NCBI GenBank assembly: GCA_019748175.1
Contig: JAIEPX010000001.1
Span: 1 to 44,545 of the forward strand
DNA from: Gammaproteobacteria bacterium
GTDB taxonomy: Bacteria > Pseudomonadota > Gammaproteobacteria > JAIEPX01
Direction: 5' to 3'
Length of the DNA: 44,545 nt
The notes under the pieces were generated by a model. It saw nothing but the letters and a program-made list of their open reading frames with translations. It was not told the origin of the DNA and did not search any database. The first letter of the stretch is position 1. Each line of letters starts with the position of its first letter. A program made the translations under genes and the position numbers. This document shows, in pieces, positions 17,615 through 26,132 of this stretch.

Positions 17615-18930
17615 ACGTAACGATATTTGGTACTGGCTATGTTGGCTTAGTGACGGGGGCTTGTCTTGCAGAGATTGGCAATCAAGTCTGTTGTATTGAT
17701 ATTAATGCAGAAAAAATTGCCAAGTTAAATCGAGGTGAGTCGCCGATTTTTGAACCGGGATTATCAGAAATGTTGCAACGCAATATTGCTGGAAACCGAA
17801 TTACATTTACTACAGAGGCTGATCAAGCCGTTCGGCAAGCAGAATTAATTTTTATTGCTGTGGGAACACCACCCGGTGCTGATGGGGCTGCGGATTTGAG
17901 AGCAGTTTTTGCAGTTGCTAAAACAATTAGTGAAAACTTAGAGAATTATGCTCTGATTTTGAATAAATCGACGGTTCCTGTGGGAACTGCCAATCAAGTA
18001 AAAAACATTATTTCACAGCAATTAAAATCACGCGGAAAAAATATTGATTTTGATATTGCCTCAAATCCAGAATTTTTACGTGAAGGTGCGGCAATTCAAG
18101 ATTTTATGAAACCTGATCGCATCATTGTAGGTGCAGATACTGAACAAGCCGCTGAAAAATTACGCCAGCTTTACACCCCTTTAATTGATGCAGGACAACG
18201 TTTTGTTGTGATGGACACACCTTCAGCTGAGCTCACCAAGTATGCTTCAAACGCATTTTTAGCGACAAAAGTCAGCTTTATGAATGAGATGAGCCATATT
18301 GCTGAAAGGCTGGGTGCAGATATTGAACAAGTGCGTCGTGGCATGAGTATGGACCCTCGAATTGGTGAACATTTTTTATATGCAGGATGTGGCTATGGGG
18401 GTTCTTGCTTTCCCAAAGATGTTCAAGCCTTACAAAAAACCGCTATCGATGTGGGATATGAAGCAGAAATTTTAAAAATTGTAGAAGCGGTGAATGAAAA
18501 ACAAAAACATATTTTATTCGATAAAATTCGACAATATTTTCAAGACGATTTACAGGATAAAATTATTGCACTTTGGGGGCTCGCTTTTAAACCCAACACG
18601 GATGATATGCGTGCTGCATCAAGTCTTGTATTAATTGAGGATCTTTTATCAGCAGGAGCGCATGTTCGATTGCACGATCCTATTGCATTGAAAAATGCGC
18701 GTTTAATTCTGGGAGAGCAAAATAGAGTATTTTATGCTCAATCATCGTATGAAGCGCTGGATACAGCCGATGCTTTAGCTATTTCCACAGAATGGGCGGA
18801 ATATTCCAGTCCTGATTTTACGCGAATTAAAAGTTCTCTTAAAAATCCTGTTATATTTGACGGGCGTAATATGTACCAGCCAATGATTGTTGCTCAGCAT
18901 GGTATTCATTATGTTAGTGTTGGCCGGTAG
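17611..18930 (+). CDS. ugd: UDP-glucose 6-dehydrogenase
   Basis: A 439-residue enzyme that oxidises UDP-glucose to UDP-glucuronate in two NAD-dependent steps. N-terminal Rossmann motif GTGYVGLVTG (7-16), STVPVGT (120-126), the active-site region GCGYGGSCFPKD with nucleophile Cys266, Lys210/Lys220 in the linker helix and a C-terminal UDP-binding domain. The start is TTG at 17611, overlapping the stop of the preceding gene as TTGA; GAAGGGG upstream is a strong ribosome-binding site and no ATG fits the conserved N-terminus. It is the last gene of the coupled aminotransferase-dehydratase-ugd block. A close relative acting on UDP-GlcNAc or UDP-ManNAc (WbpA/WecC) is less likely given the TuaD/RkpK-like sequence. 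Confidence 0.93.
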   Translation: MNVTIFGTGYVGLVTGACLAEIGNQVCCIDINAEKIAKLNRGESPIFEPGLSEMLQRNIAGNRITFTTEADQAVRQAELIFIAVGTPPGADGAADLRAVFAVAKTISENLENYALILNKSTVPVGTANQVKNIISQQLKSRGKNIDFDIASNPEFLREGAAIQDFMKPDRIIVGADTEQAAEKLRQLYTPLIDAGQRFVVMDTPSAELTKYASNAFLATKVSFMNEMSHIAERLGADIEQVRRGMSMDPRIGEHFLYAGCGYGGSCFPKDVQALQKTAIDVGYEAEILKIVEAVNEKQKHILFDKIRQYFQDDLQDKIIALWGLAFKPNTDDMRAASSLVLIEDLLSAGAHVRLHDPIALKNARLILGEQNRVFYAQSSYEALDTADALAISTEWAEYSSPDFTRIKSSLKNPVIFDGRNMYQPMIVAQHGIHYVSVGR

Positions 18931-18951
18931 CATCCTCCGGATAAGGATTTT
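18928..18951 (+). repeat. Post-stop motif, copy 3
   Basis: TAGCATCCTCCGGATAAGGA followed by TTTT begins on the stop codon of ugd. ATCCT and AGGAT can pair as a small stem. It matches the motif after the NeuA-like gene. Confidence 0.55.
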
Positions 18952-19047
18952 AGACGTTTTTTCGTTACTCAATGTCCAGAATTCATGACGAAGGAAAAAC
19001 TTCCAACACCTTGAATGCAAGTGTAGACTTTAACCCTGGAGGAAATG

Positions 19048-20265
19048 ATGAAACAGAAAAGTGTGGCATCAACCATTTTTTTATTAGCACCTTTTGTGTT
19101 TAGTTTTGCCTTCGCGATGGACATCTATATTCCTGCAATTCCCAAAATGAAAGAAGTTTTACACACCAGCCAAGAAAATATTCAGCTCACTTTAAGTCTG
19201 TTTATGTTTATGACGGGTCTTGGTCAATTAGTTATTGGCCCTATCAGTGATCAATTCGGTCGCCGCAGTATAGCTCTATTAAGTGTCGCTTTTTTTATTT
19301 TAGGCTCTGGGCTATGTGCCAGTGCTAACTCTATTCATCTGTTGATTTTTGCTCGGATTTTTCAAGCTTTTGGTGGATGCGGAATGCTGGTTGTGTCTTT
19401 TGCTGCCGTGCGTGATCAGTTTTCTGGAAATGAACTGGCCAAAGTCTACAGTTTTCTTAATTGCGGTATTGGAATGTCGCCGCTCTTTGCGCCAATTATT
19501 GGCAGCTATTTGTATCATTGGTTTGACTGGCGAGCAGGATTTATCTTTTTAACAGTGATGGGTGTTATAATATTTATCACCTCTTTTTTCAACATGAAGG
19601 AAACTTTGCCAGCAGAAAAGCGAGTAAAAATAAATGCCGGTGTGTTTCTGCGTTATTGGAAGGTATTAAAAAATGCTACGTTTATCTCTTATGCCTTTAC
19701 TGCAACCGCTGGTTTGATAACCTTTTTTGTTTTTTTTTCTAGCTCACCTTACATCATTATTAATTTATTGCACGCACCGGTTAAATACTTCGGATATTAT
19801 TTTTTTACAGTCGGTGCAATGTTTTTTGTGGGCAGTTTAATTTGTGGCAAGCTAGCTCACAGAATCGGTCCATTTAAATCAGTGATTGCAGGCTCTTTTT
19901 TGTTGTTGTTGGCTGGATTAATCATGCTAGTCTGGTACTGGGTGAGCGGTATTAGTACCGCGCAATATTTATTACCGTGCATGATGGCAGGTATTGGCGG
20001 AGCTTTTATGATGGGCGCCGGCGCAGGTGGTGCTATGGAACCCTTTGGAGAAGCGGCTGGTTTGGCTGCCGCATTGGTCGGTTGTCTAGAATTTTTATGC
20101 GCTGCCATTTTTGGTACTATTGTCATGCAATGGCCTGTCACTTCAACAATTCCCTTGTCTTTAACAATGCTGGGGTTGAGTGCGCTGGCGTTGTTGGTCA
20201 TGATTTCTTATCGTTACTTCCAAACCAAAGCCTTCACCAATCCTTCTGCAGCTGCCATTCGTTGA
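19048..20265 (+). CDS. Bcr/CflA-type multidrug MFS exporter
   Basis: A 405-residue inner-membrane transporter with twelve predicted transmembrane helices of the major facilitator superfamily. The N-terminus AFAMDIYIPAIPKM and motif A GPISDQFGRRS between helices 2 and 3 are characteristic of the drug:proton antiporter (Bcr/CflA) group. GGAGG at 19038-19042 fits ATG 19048 (5-base spacing) better than ATG 19045. It lies about 115 bases after ugd on the same strand; whether it belongs to the glycan operon is unclear. Substrate is not predictable from sequence. Confidence 0.9.
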   Translation: MKQKSVASTIFLLAPFVFSFAFAMDIYIPAIPKMKEVLHTSQENIQLTLSLFMFMTGLGQLVIGPISDQFGRRSIALLSVAFFILGSGLCASANSIHLLIFARIFQAFGGCGMLVVSFAAVRDQFSGNELAKVYSFLNCGIGMSPLFAPIIGSYLYHWFDWRAGFIFLTVMGVIIFITSFFNMKETLPAEKRVKINAGVFLRYWKVLKNATFISYAFTATAGLITFFVFFSSSPYIIINLLHAPVKYFGYYFFTVGAMFFVGSLICGKLAHRIGPFKSVIAGSFLLLLAGLIMLVWYWVSGISTAQYLLPCMMAGIGGAFMMGAGAGGAMEPFGEAAGLAAALVGCLEFLCAAIFGTIVMQWPVTSTIPLSLTMLGLSALALLVMISYRYFQTKAFTNPSAAAIR

Positions 20266-20356
20266 CCTAAAATATCGGCGCTTGAATGTTCTCAAAATGT
20301 GCTCTACACTAGACCTGTATCGACATGTGCTAATAAGAGGGGGAGGGAGGGCATCT

Positions 20357-20761
20357 ATGTGTCAGGCTATTTTTTATCCAGAAGCGCACCGAACACTGAA
20401 AATTGATTTTAATCAACAGCAAGCCAAATTACCGGTATTGTTGAAAGCGGGCGGGGTGATGTGGCTACCCTGGGGGCGTCGGCAATTGCAGAAAGGGGGC
20501 TTGCCCTTAGGTGGGTGGGCGCGCTTGGAGTCTATTGAAGAGGGGAAGTGGGATGAGTTTTTCCCCAAGCCCGTCAAAATTCCCGTTCACGGCTTTTCCG
20601 AGGTCGATTTTGAAGGGCGTTCGCACTATTTTAAATTGGTAAAGCAGCAGTCAATACAGGGGTTATTAGCCCGTTTGGACCAAGAACTTCGTGTGTACAT
20701 TGTCACCATAACTCCCGAGCGCTGCGATGCCGTCTTTGCCCGGTGGCCCAAGGTCATTTAA
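20357..20761 (+). CDS. Small, divergent SRAP-like (YedK/HMCES-like) protein
   Basis: A 134-residue protein starting MCQAIFYPE at ATG 20357, chosen because GGGAGG precedes it by 7 bases; a longer frame from 20282 lacks such a site. Motif order recalls the SRAP family, which shields abasic sites in single-stranded DNA via its N-terminal cysteine: Met-Cys2 start, WLPWGR (36-41; family RWGLxPxW), ARLES (55-59; family NARxET), GFSEV with Glu82 (family GFYEW), QGLLAR (101-106; family AGLW), VYIVTITPE and FARWPKVI at the end (family HxRMPVIL). Cys2 and Glu82 are kept, but the Asn and His of the active site are replaced (Trp54, Phe127), and it is much shorter than YedK (222). The family call is inference. 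Confidence 0.6.
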   Translation: MCQAIFYPEAHRTLKIDFNQQQAKLPVLLKAGGVMWLPWGRRQLQKGGLPLGGWARLESIEEGKWDEFFPKPVKIPVHGFSEVDFEGRSHYFKLVKQQSIQGLLARLDQELRVYIVTITPERCDAVFARWPKVI

Positions 20762-20821
20762 ATTCAGCATAGGCTCATCTGCTATACTTAAAGTAGAGTT
20801 TGAAATGGAGGGGGGCAGGCC

Positions 20822-22156
20822 ATGAATGAGAATGGTGAGAAAAAAATAATGGAAGAGCGTGAAAGGGCTGAAATAGAATTTTATATTCTCGAGCAAGACT
20901 ATGAAGAGTTATTAGAGGAGATTAAGATCAATCCAGATCTTGAGAAAATTAAAGCGATGCTTGAGAGAATAAAAGCATCTAAAAGCGAAATGACAAATAT
21001 AAAAATTATCGATCAGTATGCAGAAAGACTATCTGCTATGAGAGGAAATCTATTAAACCATTTAAAACCTTTATCTGGTCTTCCAGAAGTACACCAGGGA
21101 GAAGAAGTAACGGTAGAAGAAATTGCATTTACTTTCCCTGCGGCAAATGCATTTACTGAAATGCAAAATGCAATCAATTCTTTCAATAATGAGTATACTG
21201 GTTCAGAGAGTGCCAGGACCTTAGGCGATCAAATACAACGACTGAAAGATGCATTAGCTGCTGTTAAAGAAAGTCTGCATACAAATGGTGGTACAAGAGC
21301 AGAACAAAAAGCAATTTCAATGATCGTAAAATTAGATAAAACATTGAAAGCTTTTGAGAAAAGTAAAGTGCCCATTCCGTCATTTATTATCCAAAGAGTA
21401 GTAGTGGCTCAAGTCAATCGAATGAAAAATTCAGATGAATTTAATACTGCCATGGTCATTTTGGCGAAAAAGGCTAAACCTGAAGGGTCAGTCCAATTTA
21501 GAGAAGACTCAATGGACACAAGAAAAGTCGAAAAGGAAGATTTGAGAATGATGAAGGAATTTATAGAACGTGTGGATAGACTGCAAAAGGGGCTGAAGGG
21601 GACAACAAATATACAGCTGCCAGCAGAAAAAATAGTAGTTGCATTTAATAGGCTCAAAGATGATTGTTCAAAACTAAGTCGTCAATTTAAAGAAAATAAA
21701 AGTGATAATATTAATAGGCCAACCAATTGGGATGAATTACAAAACGACCTTAGAGATATTTCAAGGTATCTAATACAGGTCACCAATCAAGCTGATGCAG
21801 CGCTATATCGATCTTTGGAAATTCTAGCTCAAAGAGGAATAGGTCTTTGTGATACTGAAAAAGACAAAAATATTTTAAGAAAACAAATCGACTTGATCAA
21901 AATCAGTCCTGAGTATTTGGAATATCAACAAGCAAAACGAAATGGTACTGAGAACGAACACCCTCGTCATGAAACTTTTTCGGCAGTTGATCAGTGTGAG
22001 AAACTGCTTAAAAAAGCCATGAGCACTCAAAAGCTTCCACTAGTTTCTGATATGAACAACAACAAATTGAAAAAATTCTTTGAAGAAAATGCGAGTAAAT
22101 TTCAGCAGCAAGTGGCGCCCTCGAGTAGCGTGTCAGAGAGAAAGAGCCGGATCTAA
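20822..22156 (+). CDS. Coiled-coil protein of unknown function
   Basis: A 444-residue hydrophilic, largely helical protein without signal peptide or membrane segment. Charged heptad-like segments at about 5-75, 150-190 and 250-320 suggest coiled coils. The C-terminus (QQQVAPSSSVSERKSRI) is Ser-rich and polar, a feature found in many Dot/Icm substrates but not diagnostic. GGAGGGGGG lies about 8 bases before ATG 20822. An extended -10 box (TGCTATACT, 20780-20788) gives it its own promoter; the same 11-mer GCTATACTTAA precedes the Cys-rich secreted gene at 33708. A REPIN-like palindrome begins 6 bases after its stop. I do not recognise any family. Confidence 0.75.
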   Translation: MNENGEKKIMEERERAEIEFYILEQDYEELLEEIKINPDLEKIKAMLERIKASKSEMTNIKIIDQYAERLSAMRGNLLNHLKPLSGLPEVHQGEEVTVEEIAFTFPAANAFTEMQNAINSFNNEYTGSESARTLGDQIQRLKDALAAVKESLHTNGGTRAEQKAISMIVKLDKTLKAFEKSKVPIPSFIIQRVVVAQVNRMKNSDEFNTAMVILAKKAKPEGSVQFREDSMDTRKVEKEDLRMMKEFIERVDRLQKGLKGTTNIQLPAEKIVVAFNRLKDDCSKLSRQFKENKSDNINRPTNWDELQNDLRDISRYLIQVTNQADAALYRSLEILAQRGIGLCDTEKDKNILRKQIDLIKISPEYLEYQQAKRNGTENEHPRHETFSAVDQCEKLLKKAMSTQKLPLVSDMNNNKLKKFFEENASKFQQQVAPSSSVSERKSRI

Positions 22157-22161
22157 GAGCG

Positions 22162-22264
22162 ACTTAGGGGTCAAATCTAAGATTGCTACATTCTTAAATA
22201 ACAACTTAGATGATGGCGAAGTGCTGGTTAGAGAATGTAGCAATCTTAGATTTGACCCCTAAGT
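22162..22264. repeat. REPIN-like palindrome E2
   Basis: Perfect 33-bp inverted arms at 22162-22194 and 22232-22264 around 37 bases. The arm core GGGGTCAAATCTAAGATTGC is the same family as at 5063 and 35281. It begins 6 bases after a stop codon and could serve as transcript end structure. Confidence 0.92.
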
Positions 22265-22277
22265 TTTATGACCTACT

Positions 22278-22306
22278 TAAAGGCACGAGAGATTAGAGTG
22301 CCTTTA
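22278..22306 (+). terminator. Hairpin, possible terminator of the coiled-coil gene
   Basis: TAAAGGCAC (22278-22286) pairs perfectly with GTGCCTTTA (22298-22306) around 11 bases. The following T tract is weak (TTATG), so termination is only probable. From here to 22459 I see no gene, only AT-rich sequence with TATAAT-like boxes near 22355. Confidence 0.5.
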
Positions 22307-22459
22307 TTATGAGAAAATCCCCCACTTTAAGTTGCTGACCCATATCATATATGTACTATAATGTAAGTTACGGACAAACAAGATTCAGTAGGTCACCCGT
22401 ATAATTAGGCTGAGATTGGCTAACATGCTGACATTATATAGAGGATATAGAGATTTTTT

Positions 22460-23110
22460 ATGGATAATAATGATCACATAAGAGAGCGTATTCTAGAGTA
22501 TTTATATGCTCGAAATCACAACAGTCGTGGTGTTCCAGCTATTTCTGCAGGTATAAGAGACATTCAAGGCTCTTTAAAAAAGAAATATGGGTATAAACAA
22601 CAACAGGTTAACGGAAATATTAACTATCTTATTGATAAGGGTTGGGTTAAGAAGGAAATCACACAAAAAGAGATAACCAAAACTCCGGGAGTTAAAATAC
22701 CCGCACAATCGATAAAATACAGAATTTCAGCTGATGGAATAGACTATTGGGAGGGGCCATCAAAATTCCAAAATAACAACATACTGCCATTTATTAATAT
22801 TCACAATGTGTCAGGTATTGTTACTGTGGGTGATTTTAACACCATAGTAAACAACAAATATGTAGAGTTGCTCGAAGAATTAGAAAACTTTCATAGAGTC
22901 ATATTAAATGAAAACACGATGCCTGATGATGTAAAATTAAATTTGTCAAGTGACGTGGCGAGCCTGAAAAGTCAATTATCTAAAACAACACCTGAAAAAA
23001 GTCTTATTATGAAACTATGGAATACTATTACTGATGCTGTGACAGCATATAACTTTTCGAATATTGTGTTAGATATAGCTAGTAAAATACATGAATTGTT
23101 TCCAAGTTAA
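22460..23110 (+). CDS. Winged-helix protein with GDFNT loop and helical C-domain
   Basis: A 216-residue cytoplasmic protein. Residues about 5-95 look like a winged helix (IRERILEYLYAR, then QQVNGNINYLIDKGWVKKE and a beta wing ending YRISADGIDYWEG). Residues 108-133 form a beta segment (INIHNVSGIVTVGDFNTIVN) recalling the glycine/asparagine-rich strand linkers seen between a sensor or DNA-binding part and a helical part in scattered bacterial proteins, some linked to defence. The rest (134-216) is a helical bundle ending in a hydrophobic helix. Function unknown. It is a single gene in an accessory patch with a weak ribosome-binding site. The DNA-binding fold is a pattern-based inference. Confidence 0.7.
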   Translation: MDNNDHIRERILEYLYARNHNSRGVPAISAGIRDIQGSLKKKYGYKQQQVNGNINYLIDKGWVKKEITQKEITKTPGVKIPAQSIKYRISADGIDYWEGPSKFQNNNILPFINIHNVSGIVTVGDFNTIVNNKYVELLEELENFHRVILNENTMPDDVKLNLSSDVASLKSQLSKTTPEKSLIMKLWNTITDAVTAYNFSNIVLDIASKIHELFPS

Positions 23111-23341
23111 TAACATTAACATTATTAGATATTTAGAATTCAGCTAGAGATGTTGTAGCTCATACTTTCCTGCCCCCTTTAAATTTATTAAGCGAAGGTA
23201 GTTATTTCTGGTTGGCAGGTTGTAATTTGCTATTACGTAGAAATAGACTAAGATTGCATTTTGCATTCAAATATTTGGATGCAGTTTGAGTTATTGTGTA
23301 ATTGTTTGATTGTTGAAGTGGGCTTACCTAAGAGGTGTTTT

Positions 23342-23707
23342 ATGACAAAAGACGAAGTATATCGGAATGTGAAGGAAATTTTAATGGTCATTAAAAAATC
23401 AGGGTCTCATTTTTCTATGTTCGAAGAAACGTTGTTCTACTTGTTCGTGTATTCGTATATGAATAATTATATGGATTATGCTGAACGGCGCTTAACAGCT
23501 GATGCAATCATAGATGATTTAGTCGTCGATAAAGATTTCGTTCCTCATTTAATTGTAGAAGGTGACGATCTTCTGATGGAATTCTCGGAATCCTGGTATA
23601 CTTGGACAAAGGCTTTTCATTTAGGCTTATCAAATAGTTTTATAGAGTTTAGCGATGAGGCTGAATCGAGACTAGCAAAGAGACTCGAGTTTCTGAAAAA
23701 AGGTTAG
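23342..23707 (+). CDS. Hypothetical small acidic protein
   Basis: A 121-residue protein starting at ATG 23342 (MTKDEVYRN), supported by AAGAGG 8 bases upstream; an extension to 23261 lacks support. It is acidic, mostly helical and rich in aromatic residues (ETLFYLFVYSYMNNYMDY), with no signal peptide. I recognise no family. It stands alone between the winged-helix gene and pdhC on the opposite strand; the 230 bases before it and the 275 bases after it (23708-23982) contain no further gene that I can support. Confidence 0.55.
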   Translation: MTKDEVYRNVKEILMVIKKSGSHFSMFEETLFYLFVYSYMNNYMDYAERRLTADAIIDDLVVDKDFVPHLIVEGDDLLMEFSESWYTWTKAFHLGLSNSFIEFSDEAESRLAKRLEFLKKG

Positions 23708-23982
23708 AGGCGTAATGAGTCATTTTTTACAATCCTAGAACCGTTATTACATTGCTACATTTGACGTAATTTGATTTTTGGCTAAGTGAGGTGTTAATCA
23801 TGATATTTGTGATTAGGAGTAAGTGCTATGTACATATAAAATGATAGCAATATTTGAAATAGACTTAACTCTCACTGGCAACAGAAGATTTATACAACTA
23901 AAAATTGTTCAAATTCAGCCACAAGAAGCACCATCGACTAGAATATGAACTTCGAAAAAGTAGAATATCTTGAGCATGCTTG

Positions 23983-25155
23983 TCACTGTTGCAGTGAATT
24001 GATCATTGCCGCAAGAAAACGTGCCGCCTCTCCACCGGTAATGAGTCGATGATCAACGGTAAGTGAAATTGGAAGAATTTTATGCACAGCAGGAGCGCCA
24101 TTTTCGACGACAACCGCTTCACGTAATTTTCCGATGCCAATAATCGCGACTGTCGGTGGAACAATAATTGGGCTCGCATAACGGCCAATAAAAACGCCGA
24201 AATTGGATAAGGAGATTGTTGCGCCATGAAGGTCCGCAGGCGGAAAATCTTGTTTTTTGGCGTGCACTTTAAATTCGTTAATTTTTTCGCGAATTTCTAA
24301 ATCAGATTTATTAGCAACATCTTTAATGACTGGTGCATAAAGTCCTGCTTCAGTATCAACAGCAACGGCTAAATTAATTTCTTTAATTTGTTTGTAGCTT
24401 AAGGATTTTCCATGGAAATGCGCATTTAATTTAGGTACTTGTTCGCACGCATGTTGTACGGCGCGCATAATGCGAACGCTAATATCTACATCGGGTCCGA
24501 AATGATGAATGTCTGCATCGTCAACCAGCGTGACGGGAGCCACTTGCTGTTGAGCAAGGGCCATGTTGATAGCCATGCTTCGAGTTACGCCGTGGAGTGC
24601 AGTATAGCCTGCTGGCGCGGCGATATCGGCGGTAGTCTGGGCGGTTTGATTAACAGGAGTGTTGTTGCCTTCGGCCGCAGCACTTACATCGGCAGAGGTG
24701 ATGGAGCCTGCAGGTCCTGTGGGTGAGACTGAGTTTAAGTCGACACCTAATTCATTGGCCAGTTTCCGAACAACAGGGCTGGCTTTAATACGCGCTCCTT
24801 GAGCGGCTGCAGGTTTGATGCCGGTTGCGCTTTCATTGATAACAGTATCGCCTACTTGAATAGATCCAACGACAGTCCCCGCATCTTTTCTATGTTGTTC
24901 AACATGATGGCTAGATTGGGCATCCGCATTGAAGCTCACTAAGGGAGCGCCGGTTTTGATTAAATCACCCGTATTACCATGTAATTTTGTGATAGTCCCC
25001 GTAAAAGGTGAGGGCACATCCAGCAACGCTTTAGCTGTTTCCATAGCGACAATGGGTTGGTCTTCAGTAACTTGATCACCTTCTTTTACAAGCCATTCAC
25101 GAATTTCAGCTTCGTGTAATCCTTCGCCCAAATCGGGTAGGTAAAAAATTTTCAT
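23983..25155 (-). CDS. pdhC: Dihydrolipoamide acyltransferase (E2) of a 2-oxoacid dehydrogenase
   Basis: A 390-residue E2 core subunit that carries the acyl group on lipoate and transfers it to CoA. One lipoyl domain (1-77) with lipoyl Lys42 in METAKA; a peripheral-subunit-binding domain (about 124-160, ASPVVRKLANELGVDL); and a catalytic domain from about 185 with VDHRLITGGEAARF near the end. The usual DHRxxDG is DHRxxTG here, a variant I remember from other proteobacterial E2 proteins. Its start overlaps the E1-beta stop by 4 bases. Pyruvate is the probable substrate, but the E1 alpha/beta architecture is shared with branched-chain oxoacid complexes. No E3 gene is in the window. Confidence 0.9.
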   Translation of the reverse strand: MKIFYLPDLGEGLHEAEIREWLVKEGDQVTEDQPIVAMETAKALLDVPSPFTGTITKLHGNTGDLIKTGAPLVSFNADAQSSHHVEQHRKDAGTVVGSIQVGDTVINESATGIKPAAAQGARIKASPVVRKLANELGVDLNSVSPTGPAGSITSADVSAAAEGNNTPVNQTAQTTADIAAPAGYTALHGVTRSMAINMALAQQQVAPVTLVDDADIHHFGPDVDISVRIMRAVQHACEQVPKLNAHFHGKSLSYKQIKEINLAVAVDTEAGLYAPVIKDVANKSDLEIREKINEFKVHAKKQDFPPADLHGATISLSNFGVFIGRYASPIIVPPTVAIIGIGKLREAVVVENGAPAVHKILPISLTVDHRLITGGEAARFLAAMINSLQQ

Positions 25156-26132
25156 TCGAACTCCATTAAATGTTTGGCGGTTGCCATTATACGCGTAACG
25201 CTAGGCATGTAAAAATTTTCAAGTTTGTAATAAGGCATCATGGTATCAAAACCTGTGACCCGTTGAATGGGGGCTACTAATGAGGTGAGTGCATGTTCCG
25301 CGACAATGGCGGCAATTTCGGCGCCCACACCACAGTTTTTAGGTGCTTCATGCACGATCATTAATCGTCCAGTTTTTTCAACAGATTCTAAAATCGTTGC
25401 GCTATCGATAGGGCTGATCGTGGCCAAATCAATGACTTCAGCTTGAATTCCTGCTTGTGCGAGCTGCTCAGCGGCTTGTAAGGATTCGACGGTATAAGCG
25501 CCCCAGGTCACCAGGGTGAGATCGGTGCCTTCACGCAAGACGAAAGCTTGATCAAGGGGTAAGGCCTCACCATTATCAGGGACTTCTTGTTTGACGAGTC
25601 GGTAGATGCGTTTTGGTTCTAGAAAAACAACCGGATCGGGGTCACGAATCGAAGCCAAAAGCAAACCATAGGCACGAGCAGGGGAGGAAGGAATCACCAC
25701 TCTCACACCGGGTATGTGCGCAAAATAGGCTTCATTACTTTCAGAATGGTGTTCAGGCGCATGAATGCCGCCACCCCAGGGTGCTCGGTACACCACCGGA
25801 CAGGTGATGCGTCCGCGCGTGCGGGTTCTCATTCGACTGGCATGACTCACAATTTGGTCGAAAGCAGGGTACATGAAACCTTCGAATTGAAATTCAGCGA
25901 CGGGTTTTAAGCCTTGAGCCGCCATGCCTATCGCCATACCACCAATCATGCCTTCAGCGAGCGGGGTATCGAGTACGCGTTCGGGTCCAAATTTCTGCAG
26001 AAGACCTACAGTGGTGCGAAATACGCCGCCATTGGTGGCAACATCTTCACCAAAGACGATCACATCTTTATCTGCCTGCATTTCGTAGGCAAGAGCCTGG
26101 GTAATCGCTTCTGCTAGCGTAATCTCAGCCAT
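25152..26132 (-). CDS. pdhB: 2-oxoacid dehydrogenase E1 component, beta subunit
   Basis: A 326-residue transketolase-like subunit that forms the heterotetrameric E1 with the product of the upstream gene. GEDVATNGGVFRTT (28-41), the PLAEGMIGGMAIGMA helix (57-71), and the C-terminal transketolase domain with VHEAPKNCGVGAEI are typical. Length is standard (about 325). It overlaps pdhA by 8 bases and pdhC by 4, showing a translationally coupled trio. Function: decarboxylation of pyruvate (or a branched-chain 2-oxoacid) and reductive acylation of E2. Confidence 0.93.
   Translation of the reverse strand: MAEITLAEAITQALAYEMQADKDVIVFGEDVATNGGVFRTTVGLLQKFGPERVLDTPLAEGMIGGMAIGMAAQGLKPVAEFQFEGFMYPAFDQIVSHASRMRTRTRGRITCPVVYRAPWGGGIHAPEHHSESNEAYFAHIPGVRVVIPSSPARAYGLLLASIRDPDPVVFLEPKRIYRLVKQEVPDNGEALPLDQAFVLREGTDLTLVTWGAYTVESLQAAEQLAQAGIQAEVIDLATISPIDSATILESVEKTGRLMIVHEAPKNCGVGAEIAAIVAEHALTSLVAPIQRVTGFDTMMPYYKLENFYMPSVTRIMATAKHLMEFE

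Noticed and set aside
19857..20201. A 114-codon Pro/Ala/Asn-rich frame opposite the MFS gene
   Set aside because: It is complementary to transmembrane codons of the exporter; such frames arise routinely opposite hydrophobic helices.
24000..24070. DHRxxTG in place of DHRxxDG in the E2 active site as a sign of inactivation
   Set aside because: I recall the same variant in E2 proteins of other proteobacteria, and the His is kept, so loss of function is not indicated.
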